From Azospirillum sp. B4 (GTDB lineage: Bacteria > Pseudomonadota > Alphaproteobacteria > Azospirillales > Azospirillaceae), in NCBI RefSeq assembly GCF_000333275.1, contig NZ_BACU01000527.1, positions 104,398-168,397 on the forward strand: 64,000 bases of DNA. The letters run 5' to 3'. Shown here piece after piece: positions 43,604 to 52,742 of this stretch (positions are counted from its first letter, which is position 1; each line of letters starts with the position of its first letter). Both the position numbers and the translations under genes were made by a program. The notes beneath the pieces were generated by a model, which was given only the letters and a program-made list of their open reading frames with translations, searched no databases and had not been told where the DNA came from.

Positions 43604-45937
43604 TCATTTATCCTTCAGCGGGGGCCGCTTGACGCGGGCCTTGGTGGCGGCCGTCCTGGTCAGGCGGGCGCGGCCGCCCTTACCGTCGAATTTGCCGCCG
43701 GCCAGCCAGGGCGCGTCGTCGGTGTCCTCGCCCAGCAGGGCGAAGACCATGCTGCCGGAAATGCGGTCGGCTTCCACCAGCCGCACCTTGACGATCGTGC
43801 CCAGGCGATAGGTGCGGCCCCAGCGGCGGCCCACCAGCTGGTGGTTGGCCTCGTCATGGTCGTAGAAGTCGTCCGGCAGGGTGGAGATGGGCACCAGGCC
43901 GTCGGCGCCCGTCTCGTCCAGGGTGACGAACAAGCCGAAACGGGTGACGCCGCCGATGCGGCCGGTGAAGGTGCCGCCCACCCGGTCCGACAGGTAGGCC
44001 GCGACATAGCGGTCCAGGGCGTCGCGCTCCGCCGTGGCGGCGCGCCGTTCGGTGACGGAGATATGCTCCCCCACCTGCACCAGGCGGCCCGCTTCCTCCT
44101 CATCCAATCCGCCCGGCCCCAGGCCGTAGGCCTTCACCAGGGCGCGGTGCACCACCAGGTCGGCATAACGCCGGATGGGGGAGGTGAAGTGGGCGTAGCG
44201 GGGCAGGGCCAGGCCGAAATGGCCGATGTTCTCCGGCTGATACAGCGCCTGGCTCTGGCTGCGCAGGATGACGGTGTTCACCAGGTCCGCTTCCGGCGTG
44301 TCGGCCGCCTTGGCCAGGATGCGGGTGAACAGGATGGGCTTCATTACCTGGCCCTTGGCCAGGGTGTAGCCCAGGGAGCCCAGGAACTGGCGCAGCGCCT
44401 CCAGCTTGTCGCGCGCCGGTTCGGCGTGCACGCGGTACATGCAGGGGCTGTGCTTGGCTTCCAGCGCCTCCGCCGCCGCCACGTTGGCGGCGATCATGAA
44501 TTCCTCGATCAGGCGGTGGCTGTCCAGGCGGGGGCGTACGCCGATGCTCTGGATGGCGCCGGCCTCATCCAGCTTCACCACCCGTTCCGGCAGGTCCAAT
44601 TCCAGCGTGCCGCGGGCGTCGCGGGCTTTCTGCAACACGGCGAAGGCGCCGTATAGCGGCGTGATCACCGTGTCCATCAGCGGGCCGGTCAACTCATCCG
44701 GCTCCCCATCCCGGGCCTTCTGCGCCTGGGTGTAGGTCAGGCGCGCGACGGAGCGCATGAGGCCGCGCACGAAGCGGTGGCGTTTCAGCCGGCCCTGGCT
44801 GTCGATCCACATATGGACCGCCAAGCAGGCGCGGTTGACCTGCGGCTTCAGGGAGCACAGTTCGTTGGACAGCGCCTCGGGCAGCATGGGCACGACACGG
44901 TCGGGGAAATAGACGCTGTTGCCCCGGTCAAAGGCGTTGCGGTCCAGCGCCATGCCCGGCCGGACGTAGAAGCTGACGTCGGCGATGGCCACCAGCAGGT
45001 GCCAGCCGCCGGGGTTGTTGGGATCGGTGTCGGGCTCGGCGAAGACGGCGTCGTCGAAGTCGCGCGCATCCTCGCCATCGATGGTCACCAGGGGGAAGTC
45101 GCGCAGGTCGGTGCGCCCTTCCACCGTGGGCTCGGGGGCGGCTTCCGCCTCGTCGATCGCCGCTTTCGCGAACTGGGTGGGGATGGCGTGTTGGGCGATG
45201 GCGATCAGGCTGACGGCGCGCGGCTCCTCGATGCTGCCCAGCCGTTCCACCACCCGCACCTGCTTCAGGCCCAGGCGGGAAGAGGGCAGCAGTTCGGCCA
45301 CCACCAGCTCGCCCGGCTGCGCGCCCTCGGCATTGGCATCGGCCACGGCGAATTCCGCCTTGGCGCGGCGGTCCACCGGCTTCAGCCGGCCGCCGTCGCG
45401 GGCGCGCTCATAGACGCCGACGATGCGCGTGGCCGTGCCGCCCTCCAGCTTGCGCATGGTGCGGCCTTCGTAAACGTCCTCGCCGTCGGCTTGCGGTTGG
45501 CGCGACAGGCGGGCCAGGACGCGGTCGCCCACCGCCAGGGCGGGATGGCCGCGTTTCTCGGCGGCCATGTAGATGCGCGGCGGCGGCGCCTCGTGGGCCC
45601 AGGTGGTGGGCCGGGCCAGCACTTCGCCATCCGGCGTCACTTCGCTGACGATCAGCACCGCCACCTCGGGCAGGGCGGCCGGCACGCCGACGCGGCGGCC
45701 CTCGCCCTTCTCGATGCTGCCCTCGGTCTCCAGATCCTTCAGCAGTTCCTTCAGGACGATGCGGCCGTCGCCGGTGATGTTGAAGGCGCGCGCGATCTCC
45801 CGCTTGCCCACGGGCACCGGGCTGGACTGGATGAAGTCCAGGATCTCTTCCCGGGTGGGGAAGGGGGCGTCGGCCGCGCGGCGGGCCGGCACCGGCCTGG
45901 GCGTAGCCCGCCGGGGGCCTTCCGGGCGCTTCGGCAT
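43604..45937 (-). CDS. rnr: Ribonuclease R
   Basis: 777-residue 3'-to-5' exoribonuclease that digests structured RNA. N-terminal winged-helix, two cold-shock domains, the RNB catalytic domain with DGEDARDFDDAVF (residues 287-299, the Asp cluster binding two Mg), a C-terminal S1 domain (FTGRIGGVTRFGLFVTLDET), and a basic Lys/Arg tail. The length fits. It lies 31 bp downstream of topA in the same operon and directly precedes the VOC gene. Confidence 0.96.
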   Translation of the reverse strand: MPKRPEGPRRATPRPVPARRAADAPFPTREEILDFIQSSPVPVGKREIARAFNITGDGRIVLKELLKDLETEGSIEKGEGRRVGVPAALPEVAVLIVSEVTPDGEVLARPTTWAHEAPPPRIYMAAEKRGHPALAVGDRVLARLSRQPQADGEDVYEGRTMRKLEGGTATRIVGVYERARDGGRLKPVDRRAKAEFAVADANAEGAQPGELVVAELLPSSRLGLKQVRVVERLGSIEEPRAVSLIAIAQHAIPTQFAKAAIDEAEAAPEPTVEGRTDLRDFPLVTIDGEDARDFDDAVFAEPDTDPNNPGGWHLLVAIADVSFYVRPGMALDRNAFDRGNSVYFPDRVVPMLPEALSNELCSLKPQVNRACLAVHMWIDSQGRLKRHRFVRGLMRSVARLTYTQAQKARDGEPDELTGPLMDTVITPLYGAFAVLQKARDARGTLELDLPERVVKLDEAGAIQSIGVRPRLDSHRLIEEFMIAANVAAAEALEAKHSPCMYRVHAEPARDKLEALRQFLGSLGYTLAKGQVMKPILFTRILAKAADTPEADLVNTVILRSQSQALYQPENIGHFGLALPRYAHFTSPIRRYADLVVHRALVKAYGLGPGGLDEEEAGRLVQVGEHISVTERRAATAERDALDRYVAAYLSDRVGGTFTGRIGGVTRFGLFVTLDETGADGLVPISTLPDDFYDHDEANHQLVGRRWGRTYRLGTIVKVRLVEADRISGSMVFALLGEDTDDAPWLAGGKFDGKGGRARLTRTAATKARVKRPPLKDK

Positions 45938-45968
45938 GGTGATTCCTTAAACCTGGGGAGCGGCGGGC

Positions 45969-48671
45969 TCAGTCGCCCGCCGCCGCCTTCTTCACTGTTT
46001 TGGGCTTCACTGTTTTGGCGGCCGCCGGCTTCTTCGCCGCCGTGGTGGTCTTCTTCGGGGCGGCCGCCTTCTTCTCGGCCGCCGCCTTGGTGGTTGCCGC
46101 TTTCGTGGGCGCCTTCTTGGCCGCCGCCTTTTTCGGCTTCTCCTCGCCCTCGGCCGCCGCCGGCTTCTTGCCGCCGTCCTTGGCCGCCTTGGCCGCCAGC
46201 AGCTCCACCGCCTGTTCCAGGGTGATGGTGTCGGCGTTGATGGCCTTGGGGATGCTGGCGAACAGCTTCAGGTGCTTGACATAGGGGCCGAAGCGGCCGC
46301 TGCCCAGGGTGATGGGCTTGCCGTCCTTGGGATGGTTGCCCAGCTCACGCCCCGCCACCGTCTTGCGCGCGGCCACACCGGCCAGCAGCACCGTCGCCCG
46401 GTTCAGGCCGATGGTCAGAACGTCGTCGTCCGGCGTCAGGTTCTTGTACGCGTCGCCATGCTTCAGATAGGGGCCGAAGCGGCCGATGCCGGCCGTGATC
46501 TCCTGCCCCGTCTCGGGATGCGGGCCCAGGCTGCGCGGCAGGGCCAGCAGGCGCAGGGCGATGTCCAGGTCCACGTCCTGCGGATTCAGGGCGCGCGGCA
46601 AGGACACGCGCTTGGGCTTGGGCTCATCCGGCGCGCCGGTCTGGACATAGACGCCGTAGGGCCCGCGCTTCATGGACACGGGGTAGCCCGTCTCCGGATC
46701 GTTGCCCAGTTCGCGGTCGGCGTTGCCTTCCTCCCCGCCCTCGACGCTCAGGGGGCGGGTATACTTGCAGCCGGGGTAGTTGGAGCAGCCGATGAAGGCG
46801 CCGTTCTTGCCCAGCTTCAGCGACAGCCGGCCATCACCGCAGACGGGGCAGACGCGCGGATCGCGCCCGCCCTCCGCCGGGGTGGGGAAGAAGTGCGGGC
46901 CCAGCGCCTCATCCAGCGCGTCAAGCACCTGGGTGATGGTCAGGTCCTTGGTCCCGTCCACGGCGCCGGAGAAGTCGCGCCAGAAATCCCGCAGCACCGT
47001 CTTCCAGTCGATGCGGCCGCCGGAGATGTCGTCCAGCTTGGTTTCCAGGTCGGCGGTGAAGCCGTACTCCACATACCGGTTGAAGAAGTTCTCCAGGAAG
47101 GTCGTGACCAGGCGGCCGCGGTCCTCCGGTTCGAACCGGCGCTTTTCCAGGCGGACGTAGTTCCGGTCCTGCAGCACCTGCAGGATGCTGGCGTAGGTGG
47201 AGGGCCGGCCGATGCCCAGCTCCTCCATCTTCTTCACCAGGCTGGCCTCGGTATAGCGGGGCGGCGGCTGGGTGAAGTGCTGGTCGGACTTGACCTCGCC
47301 CTTGGCCAGGTCGTCGCCGTCCTTCATGGCCGGCAGGCGGCTGTCCTTGTCCTCGTCATCGCCGGCGTCGTCGCGGTCCTCCTGATAGACCTTCAGGAAA
47401 CCGTCGAAGGTGACGATGGAGCCGGTGGCGCGGAACTGTGCCTCCGCCTTGGGCGAGGTGATGTCGACCGACACCTGGTCCAGCTCGGCACTGGCCATCT
47501 GGCAGGCGATGGTGCGCTTCCACACCAGCTCGTACAGCCGCTGCTCATCCTTGTCCAGGAAGCGGCCCATCTGGTCCGGCCGGCGGAACATGTCGGTGGG
47601 GCGGATGGCCTCGTGCGCTTCTTGCGCATTCTTGGCGCTGGACTTGTAGACGCGCGGCGCGTTGGGCAGGTACTCGTTGCCGAAGGCCGAGGAGATCAGG
47701 CGGCGGGCGCCGTCGATGGCCTCGTTCGACAGCTGCACGCCATCGGTACGCATATAGGTGATCAGGCCCACCGTCTCGCCACCGATGTCCACGCCCTCAT
47801 ACAGCTTCTGGGCGATGCGCATGGTCTTGGTGGCGCCGAAGCCCAGCTTGCGGCTGGCCTCCTGCTGCAGGGTACTGGTGGTGAAGGGCGGGAAGGGGTT
47901 GCGGCGCACCTGGCGCCGTTCCACGCTGCGCACCGCGAAGGACAGCGGGCGGATGACCGCCAGGGCCGCGTCGGCGTCGCCCTTGTTGCCCAGGGTGAAC
48001 TTGTCCAGCTTCTTGCCGTTCAGGCCCACCAGGCGGGCGGTGAAGGGAATGCCGGCGGGGGTGCGAAACTCCCCGTCGATGGTCCAATATTCCTGCGGGC
48101 GGAAGGCCTCGATCTCCGACTCGCGCTCGCAGATCAGGCGCAGGGCCACGGACTGCACCCGGCCGGCGGAGCGGGAGCCCGGCAGCTTGCGCCACAGCAC
48201 CGGCGACAGGGTGAAACCCACCAGATAGTCCAGCGCGCGGCGCGCCAGATAGGCGTCCACCAGTTCCTGGTGCACATCGCGCGGATGGGCGATGGCGTCC
48301 AGGACGGCGGACTTGGTGATCTCGTTGAAGGTGACGCGCTTCACGTCCACCTTGCCGCTGATGCGCTTCTCATCCAGCAGCTGCTTGACGTGCCAGGCGA
48401 TGGCCTCCCCTTCCCTGTCAGGGTCGGTTGCCAGGTAGATGCGGGTGGCGCCCCGGGCGGCCTTGGTGATGTCGTCGATATGGCGTTTGGAGCGGTCGCC
48501 CAGCTCCCACTCCATGGAGAAGTCTTCCTCCGGCTTCACCGAGCCGTCGCGCGCCGGCAGGTCGCGCACATGGCCGTAGCTGGCGAGAACGGTGAAATCA
48601 TCGCCCAGGTATTTGTTGATGGTCTTCGCCTTGGCCGGCGATTCGACGATGACGACGTTGCTGCCCGACAA
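45969..48671 (-). CDS. topA: DNA topoisomerase I
   Basis: 900-residue type IA topoisomerase relaxing negative supercoils. TOPRIM domain (VVIVESPAKAKTINKYLG, DPDREGEAIAWH at 83-94), catalytic Tyr306 (LITYMRTDG), one tetra-Cys zinc finger (CPVCG...CSNYPGC), then repeated topo C-terminal units (GPYVKHLK, GRFGPYLKHGD). The last 90 residues are Lys/Ala-rich, a histone-H1-like DNA-binding tail. I start at TTG 48671 (GGGG upstream); an in-frame TTG at 48689 has no ribosome site. Downstream of dprA, upstream of rnr. Confidence 0.96.
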   Translation of the reverse strand: MSGSNVVIVESPAKAKTINKYLGDDFTVLASYGHVRDLPARDGSVKPEEDFSMEWELGDRSKRHIDDITKAARGATRIYLATDPDREGEAIAWHVKQLLDEKRISGKVDVKRVTFNEITKSAVLDAIAHPRDVHQELVDAYLARRALDYLVGFTLSPVLWRKLPGSRSAGRVQSVALRLICERESEIEAFRPQEYWTIDGEFRTPAGIPFTARLVGLNGKKLDKFTLGNKGDADAALAVIRPLSFAVRSVERRQVRRNPFPPFTTSTLQQEASRKLGFGATKTMRIAQKLYEGVDIGGETVGLITYMRTDGVQLSNEAIDGARRLISSAFGNEYLPNAPRVYKSSAKNAQEAHEAIRPTDMFRRPDQMGRFLDKDEQRLYELVWKRTIACQMASAELDQVSVDITSPKAEAQFRATGSIVTFDGFLKVYQEDRDDAGDDEDKDSRLPAMKDGDDLAKGEVKSDQHFTQPPPRYTEASLVKKMEELGIGRPSTYASILQVLQDRNYVRLEKRRFEPEDRGRLVTTFLENFFNRYVEYGFTADLETKLDDISGGRIDWKTVLRDFWRDFSGAVDGTKDLTITQVLDALDEALGPHFFPTPAEGGRDPRVCPVCGDGRLSLKLGKNGAFIGCSNYPGCKYTRPLSVEGGEEGNADRELGNDPETGYPVSMKRGPYGVYVQTGAPDEPKPKRVSLPRALNPQDVDLDIALRLLALPRSLGPHPETGQEITAGIGRFGPYLKHGDAYKNLTPDDDVLTIGLNRATVLLAGVAARKTVAGRELGNHPKDGKPITLGSGRFGPYVKHLKLFASIPKAINADTITLEQAVELLAAKAAKDGGKKPAAAEGEEKPKKAAAKKAPTKAATTKAAAEKKAAAPKKTTTAAKKPAAAKTVKPKTVKKAAAGD

Positions 48672-48741
48672 GGGGACCCCGCACTGCAATAGGTGGTGAC
48701 GCTTTCCAGAACCGATCCCCGCGGCGCCGGCCCTCAGGCCT

Positions 48742-49875
48742 TCACGCCAGGCTGACCCGGCCGCCGGGATGGCGGTGCAGACGGCCCGCCAGTTCCAGTT
48801 CCAGCAGGATGGTCAGCACCACCGCCGCAGACAATTGGCAGTCCCGGACAATTTCGTCAATGTGTACCGGGGTGGGGCTTAAGCACAGGGTGACCCGCGG
48901 ACGGGCCGCCTCCATCTCCTTCTCCCCGGGGTCGACCGGGGGCGGGACCGGCCCGCCGCCCACGGCCGGTGCGTTGAACGCCGCCATTCCCTGTGGCCCG
49001 AGATAGGCCAGAATGTCGTCGGCGGTCTCCACCAGCACGGCGCCATCCTTCAGCAGGCGGTTGCAGCCCTGGGCCCGGGGGTCCAGGGGGGAGCCGGGCA
49101 CGGCGAACAGGTCGCGGCCCTGCTCCAGCGCCAGGCGGGCGGTGATCAGCGACCCGGACTTCAGCGCCGCCTCCACCACCAGCACGCCGCGTGACAATCC
49201 TGAGATCAGGCGGTTGCGCCGGGGGAAGTGGCGGGCCTGCGGCTCTGTCCCCGGCGGCGATTCGGCCACCAGGACCCCCTGTTCGGCGATGCGGCGGTGC
49301 AGATCCGCGTTTTCCGGCGGGTAGATGACGTCGACGCCGCCGGCCAGCGCCGCCACGGTGCACCGGTGCAGACTGGCCTCATGCGCCGCCGTGTCGATGC
49401 CCCGCGCCAGGCCGGAGACGACGGTGATCCCCGCCTCCGCCAGGTCGTGGGCGATCATGCCCGCCAGCTTGCGGCCGGTGAGGGAGGCGTTGCGGGCACC
49501 CACCACGGCGACGGCCGGGCGGCTGAGGCGGGCCGGGTCGCCCAGCACGGTGAGGACGGGCGGCGCGTCCTCGATGGCGGCCAGCTGGGGCGGATAGTCG
49601 GGCTCGCACCATGCCAGCAGGCGGGCGCCCATGCGGTCCAGGATCGCCAGTTCCCGTTCCGCCCCCGCGCGGGGAACGATGCTCAGGGGACGGTCGCGGC
49701 CACCCCGGCGGGCCAGGTCGGGCAGGGCCTCCAAGGCCGCCGTGGGGGTGCCGAACCGCTCCATCAGGCGATGGAAGGTGACGGGCCCCACCGACTCCGT
49801 GCGCGTCAGGCGCAACCAGTCCAGGCGCTCGACAGGGGAAAGGGCGCGGCCGCGTTCCATTGACGTGAGGGCCAT
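48742..49875 (-). CDS. dprA: DNA-processing protein DprA
   Basis: 377 residues. SAM-like start, then the Rossmann fold DprA core: VVGARNASLTGRKLAGMIAH, VSGLARGIDTAAHEASL, GGVDVIYPPENADLH, AESPPGTEPQARHFPRRNR, ISGLSRGVLVVEAALKSGSL, and GCNRLLKDGA. The C-terminal winged-helix (IDEIVRDCQLSAAVVLTILL) ends the protein. DprA loads RecA on incoming single strands in transformation. Its ATG directly follows the stop of the membrane-protein gene; topA follows. Confidence 0.95.
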   Translation of the reverse strand: MALTSMERGRALSPVERLDWLRLTRTESVGPVTFHRLMERFGTPTAALEALPDLARRGGRDRPLSIVPRAGAERELAILDRMGARLLAWCEPDYPPQLAAIEDAPPVLTVLGDPARLSRPAVAVVGARNASLTGRKLAGMIAHDLAEAGITVVSGLARGIDTAAHEASLHRCTVAALAGGVDVIYPPENADLHRRIAEQGVLVAESPPGTEPQARHFPRRNRLISGLSRGVLVVEAALKSGSLITARLALEQGRDLFAVPGSPLDPRAQGCNRLLKDGAVLVETADDILAYLGPQGMAAFNAPAVGGGPVPPPVDPGEKEMEAARPRVTLCLSPTPVHIDEIVRDCQLSAAVVLTILLELELAGRLHRHPGGRVSLA

Positions 49876-50796
49876 TTAATTCGGCTTCTCCGGAACCTTG
49901 AAGCCCAGATAGGTGCCGGCGCTGATGCCCAGCACGGCCAGCGTGTTGGGGTCGAAGGTGGGCATGGCCTTGCGCACCACCACCTCCACCAGGAACAGGG
50001 CGCCCAGCACCACCGTCCAAACCAGGGACTGGAAGCGGTGCAGGCTGATGCCGTTCTGGTCGGTCAGGATGTCGTGGAAGAAATCCTGCGATGCCAGCTT
50101 GGCCGCCAGGTCATCCAGCGTGTCGCGCAGCGCGGGGGTGGGGGTCGTCTGCCACTGCGCCAGCGCCGCCTGATAGTCGGCCAGGGTCTGGTTGGTCTTG
50201 TTCTGCTCCACCATCGCGGCACCCAGGGCCGTGCCGGTGCCGATGCCCATCAGGATCAGGGCCTGGTCGCTGAGGGTGTCCAGGTTCCCGGTCACCGCGA
50301 AAAGATAGAGATAAGAGATCAGGATGATGATGAACCACCAGCACATCTGCGACTGCGCCAGGCTGTAGGGCCGGCGCAGGGCCCTGGCCGTCCCGGTCCA
50401 GGTCCCCGTCTGGGTGCTGGCGGCGTGGGGCACCGTCGGGACGACGGCGCCGGGGGCGATGAAGGTCTGTGGCGCGCCGTCGCGCAGCATGTCACCCAGC
50501 CGGGCGCTGCCCCAGAAGGCGGCGATCGCGATGGCCAGCAGCAGGGCGCCGAACGCCTTGCTGTCGGTCTTGGAGGCGGGGTCCAGCAGCTTCCACACCG
50601 TGGCCAGGCGCGGCGCCGCCGTCTGCGCCCCGTCATCGACCACGATCGTGGTGCGCGGGGTGGCCGTCGGCGCGACGGCGGCGACTCCCGGCGTGGGCGC
50701 CTCCGTTGCTGGGGGCGTCGTCTGCGCCTGGGTCATCAGGGGAAGCCCGGCACCCAGCGATATCGCCAGGATGGCCGGCAGGATCAGTCCGCGCAT
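49876..50796 (-). CDS. Membrane protein with a duplicated transmembrane unit, function unknown
   Basis: 306 residues. Signal peptide or first helix (MRGLILPAILAISLGAGLPL), a Thr/Ala-rich stretch, one helix (about 85-97), then two copies of one unit. Unit 1 begins SLAQSQMCWWFIIILISYLY and ends MGIGTGTALG. Unit 2 begins SLHRFQSLVWTVVLGALFLV and ends LGISAGTYLG. Both keep S-L-x3-Q-x3-W, a Leu near the middle, and G-I-x-x-G-T-x-L-G. I recall similar proteins in other bacteria but no function. The ATG at 50796 is used; a longer frame to 51537 is antisense to the marR gene. Its stop touches the dprA start. Confidence 0.75.
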   Translation of the reverse strand: MRGLILPAILAISLGAGLPLMTQAQTTPPATEAPTPGVAAVAPTATPRTTIVVDDGAQTAAPRLATVWKLLDPASKTDSKAFGALLLAIAIAAFWGSARLGDMLRDGAPQTFIAPGAVVPTVPHAASTQTGTWTGTARALRRPYSLAQSQMCWWFIIILISYLYLFAVTGNLDTLSDQALILMGIGTGTALGAAMVEQNKTNQTLADYQAALAQWQTTPTPALRDTLDDLAAKLASQDFFHDILTDQNGISLHRFQSLVWTVVLGALFLVEVVVRKAMPTFDPNTLAVLGISAGTYLGFKVPEKPN

Positions 50797-50929
50797 GGTG
50801 TTTTTCTTTCTTCGGCCCCAAACCGGCGGGCAGCTTAGCCCGATACACCTAATGAGGGAACGATTAAAGAACGGGACGCAGTAAAGTGGTGACGTCCCAG
50901 GACAGCCATCACCAACGCACCGGGCTGAT

Positions 50930-50963
50930 ATACGAAGGTAAACTTCACAGTCCACCTTCGTAT
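50930..50963. promoter_or_regulatory. Probable MarR operator
   Basis: Perfect inverted repeat ATACGAAGGT (50930-50939) and ACCTTCGTAT (50954-50963), 14-base spacer, 16 bp before marR ATG. A smaller GAAG-GTAAA-CTTC repeat overlaps the left arm. Position fits autorepression of marR-MFS. Confidence 0.7.
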
Positions 50964-50979
50964 CTGCCAGAATGACGGC

Positions 50980-51477
50980 ATGAGCGATTCCCCGACCAGG
51001 CCCGACACGGGCGACGCCGAGGCCGCCGCCGTGATGGCGACGGCGGTGGAGCTGCGCGTGCTGGTGGGGAAGATGATCCGCCGCCTGCGCGAGCAGGCCA
51101 AGACCAACGACTTGACGCCGTCCCAGATCGGTGTGCTGCGCCGGCTGGAGGATGGTGGTGCCGCCACCATCACCACCCTGGCCAGGGCGGAGGGCGTGCG
51201 CTCCCAGTCCCTGGGGGCCACGGTCGCGGCCTTGGAGGCGGCGGGCCTGGTGGCCGGCAATCCCGATCCGGCCGATGGCCGCCAGACCTTGTGGGAGCTG
51301 ACCCCCGCCTGCCGGGAGTGGCTGCGGGTAAGCCGCGCCGCGCGGGAGGATTGGTTGTTCCGCACCATGAACGCCCGCCTGACGGCGACGGAGCGGGCGG
51401 AGCTGGGCCGCGCGGTCGATCTCCTGAAGCGTCTGGTGGCCAATGAGGATGCCGGCCCGGCGCAGGAGGAGGCATGA
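50980..51477 (+). CDS. MarR-family transcriptional regulator
   Basis: 165 residues. Winged helix-turn-helix: LTPSQIGVLRRLEDGGAATI, LARAEGVRSQSLGATVAALE, and the wing DPADGRQTLWELT. Flanking helices make the dimer interface. Its stop overlaps the MFS gene start by four bases (ATGA), so the two are one operon, and a palindrome sits just upstream. Typical of a drug or phenolic-compound sensor controlling an exporter. Confidence 0.92.
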   Translation: MSDSPTRPDTGDAEAAAVMATAVELRVLVGKMIRRLREQAKTNDLTPSQIGVLRRLEDGGAATITTLARAEGVRSQSLGATVAALEAAGLVAGNPDPADGRQTLWELTPACREWLRVSRAAREDWLFRTMNARLTATERAELGRAVDLLKRLVANEDAGPAQEEA

Positions 51478-52742
51478 CCGCGTCGCCTGCCGTCGGTTCC
51501 AACGCCACCGGCACCTTCCGCTCCTTCGCCAACCCAAATTTCCGCCTGTGGTTCGCCGGCAGCCTGATTTCCAACATCGGCACCTGGATGCAGCGCACGG
51601 CCCAGGACTGGCTGGTGCTGACGGAACTGGCCCATGTCAACGGCGCCTCGGCCGTGGGGATCGTCATGGCGCTGCAGTTCGGGCCCTTGGCCGTGCTGCT
51701 GCCCTTCAGCGGCTTCGCCGCCGACTATTTCGACCGCCGCCGCCTGCTGCTGGTCACCCAGGGGGCGTCCGGCCTGCTGGCCCTGGGGCTGGGCGCCTTG
51801 ACCCTGCTGGGCGTGGTGCAACTGTGGCACGTCTATCTGTTCGCCCTGGGGCTGGGCTGCGTCGCCGCCTTCGACGCCCCGGCCCGCCAGACCTTCATCT
51901 CCGAGGTGGTGGGGGAGGCGGACCTGGCCAACGCCGTGGCCCTCAACTCCGCCTCCTTCAACGGCGCCCGCATGATCGGGCCGGCGGTGGCCGGCCTGCT
52001 GATCGCGGCCGTGGGCACCGGCTGGGTGTTCCTGATCAACGGCGCCTCCTACCTGGCGGTCATCGCCTCGGTGTCGCTGTTGCGCGCGGCGGACCTGCAT
52101 CCCCGGGTGCGGGCGGTGCGCAGCCGGGGCAGCTTCGTCGAGGGCTTCCGCTATGTCTGGGGCCGGCCCGACCTGACGGCGGTGCTGGTGATGTTGTTCA
52201 TCATCGGGGCGTTCGGCCTGAACTTCCCCATCTTCATCTCCACCATGTCGGTGCACGCCTTCGGGGCGGGGTCGGGGGAGTACGGCGTGCTCAGCTCCAC
52301 CATGGCCATCGGCTCCGTCACCGGCGCGCTGCTGGCGGCGCGGCGGGCCGTGCCCACCATCCCGCTGTTGCTGGGGGCCGCCCTGCTGTTCGCGGCGGGA
52401 TGCGCCCTGGCGGCGGTGATGCCCACGCCCTGGCTGTTCGGCGTCACCCTGGTGATCGTCGGCGTGGCGGCCCAGACCTTCACCACCTCCACCAACAGCC
52501 TGGTGCAGCTGTCGACGGACAGCGCCATGCGCGGCCGGGTGGTGGCCCTGCTATTGGCCATCGCCATGGGCGGCACCCCCCTGGGCGCCCCCATCGTCGG
52601 CTGGGTGGCGGACGTGGCCGGGCCGCGCTGGGCCCTGGGTCTGGGCGCCGCCTCCGGCCTGGTGGCGGCGCTGGTGGGTGTGCGCTATCTGGTCCGGCAC
52701 ACCGGCTGGCGCCTGCGGGGCGCCCTCAAAACCTCAGCGTGA
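51474..52742 (+). CDS. MFS exporter (enterobactin/multidrug type)
   Basis: 422 residues, about eleven or twelve helices. Starts NPNFRLWFAGSLISNIGTWM, with QRTAQDWLVL and DRRRLLLVTQ, the pattern of the EntS-like MFS_3 branch, followed by AFDAPARQTFISEVVG and NAVALNSASFNGARMIGPAV. It overlaps marR by four bases and its end overlaps the converging kinase gene by 17. Likely a drug or metabolite exporter under MarR control. Confidence 0.9.
   Translation: MTASPAVGSNATGTFRSFANPNFRLWFAGSLISNIGTWMQRTAQDWLVLTELAHVNGASAVGIVMALQFGPLAVLLPFSGFAADYFDRRRLLLVTQGASGLLALGLGALTLLGVVQLWHVYLFALGLGCVAAFDAPARQTFISEVVGEADLANAVALNSASFNGARMIGPAVAGLLIAAVGTGWVFLINGASYLAVIASVSLLRAADLHPRVRAVRSRGSFVEGFRYVWGRPDLTAVLVMLFIIGAFGLNFPIFISTMSVHAFGAGSGEYGVLSSTMAIGSVTGALLAARRAVPTIPLLLGAALLFAAGCALAAVMPTPWLFGVTLVIVGVAAQTFTTSTNSLVQLSTDSAMRGRVVALLLAIAMGGTPLGAPIVGWVADVAGPRWALGLGAASGLVAALVGVRYLVRHTGWRLRGALKTSA

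Noticed and set aside
46272..48692. 806-codon plus-strand open frame
   Set aside because: Exact antisense of topA, with shadow composition and no motif.
50797..51537. N-terminal extension of the membrane protein before dprA
   Set aside because: It is antisense to marR and its operator; the signal-peptide-like ATG at 50796 is a better start.
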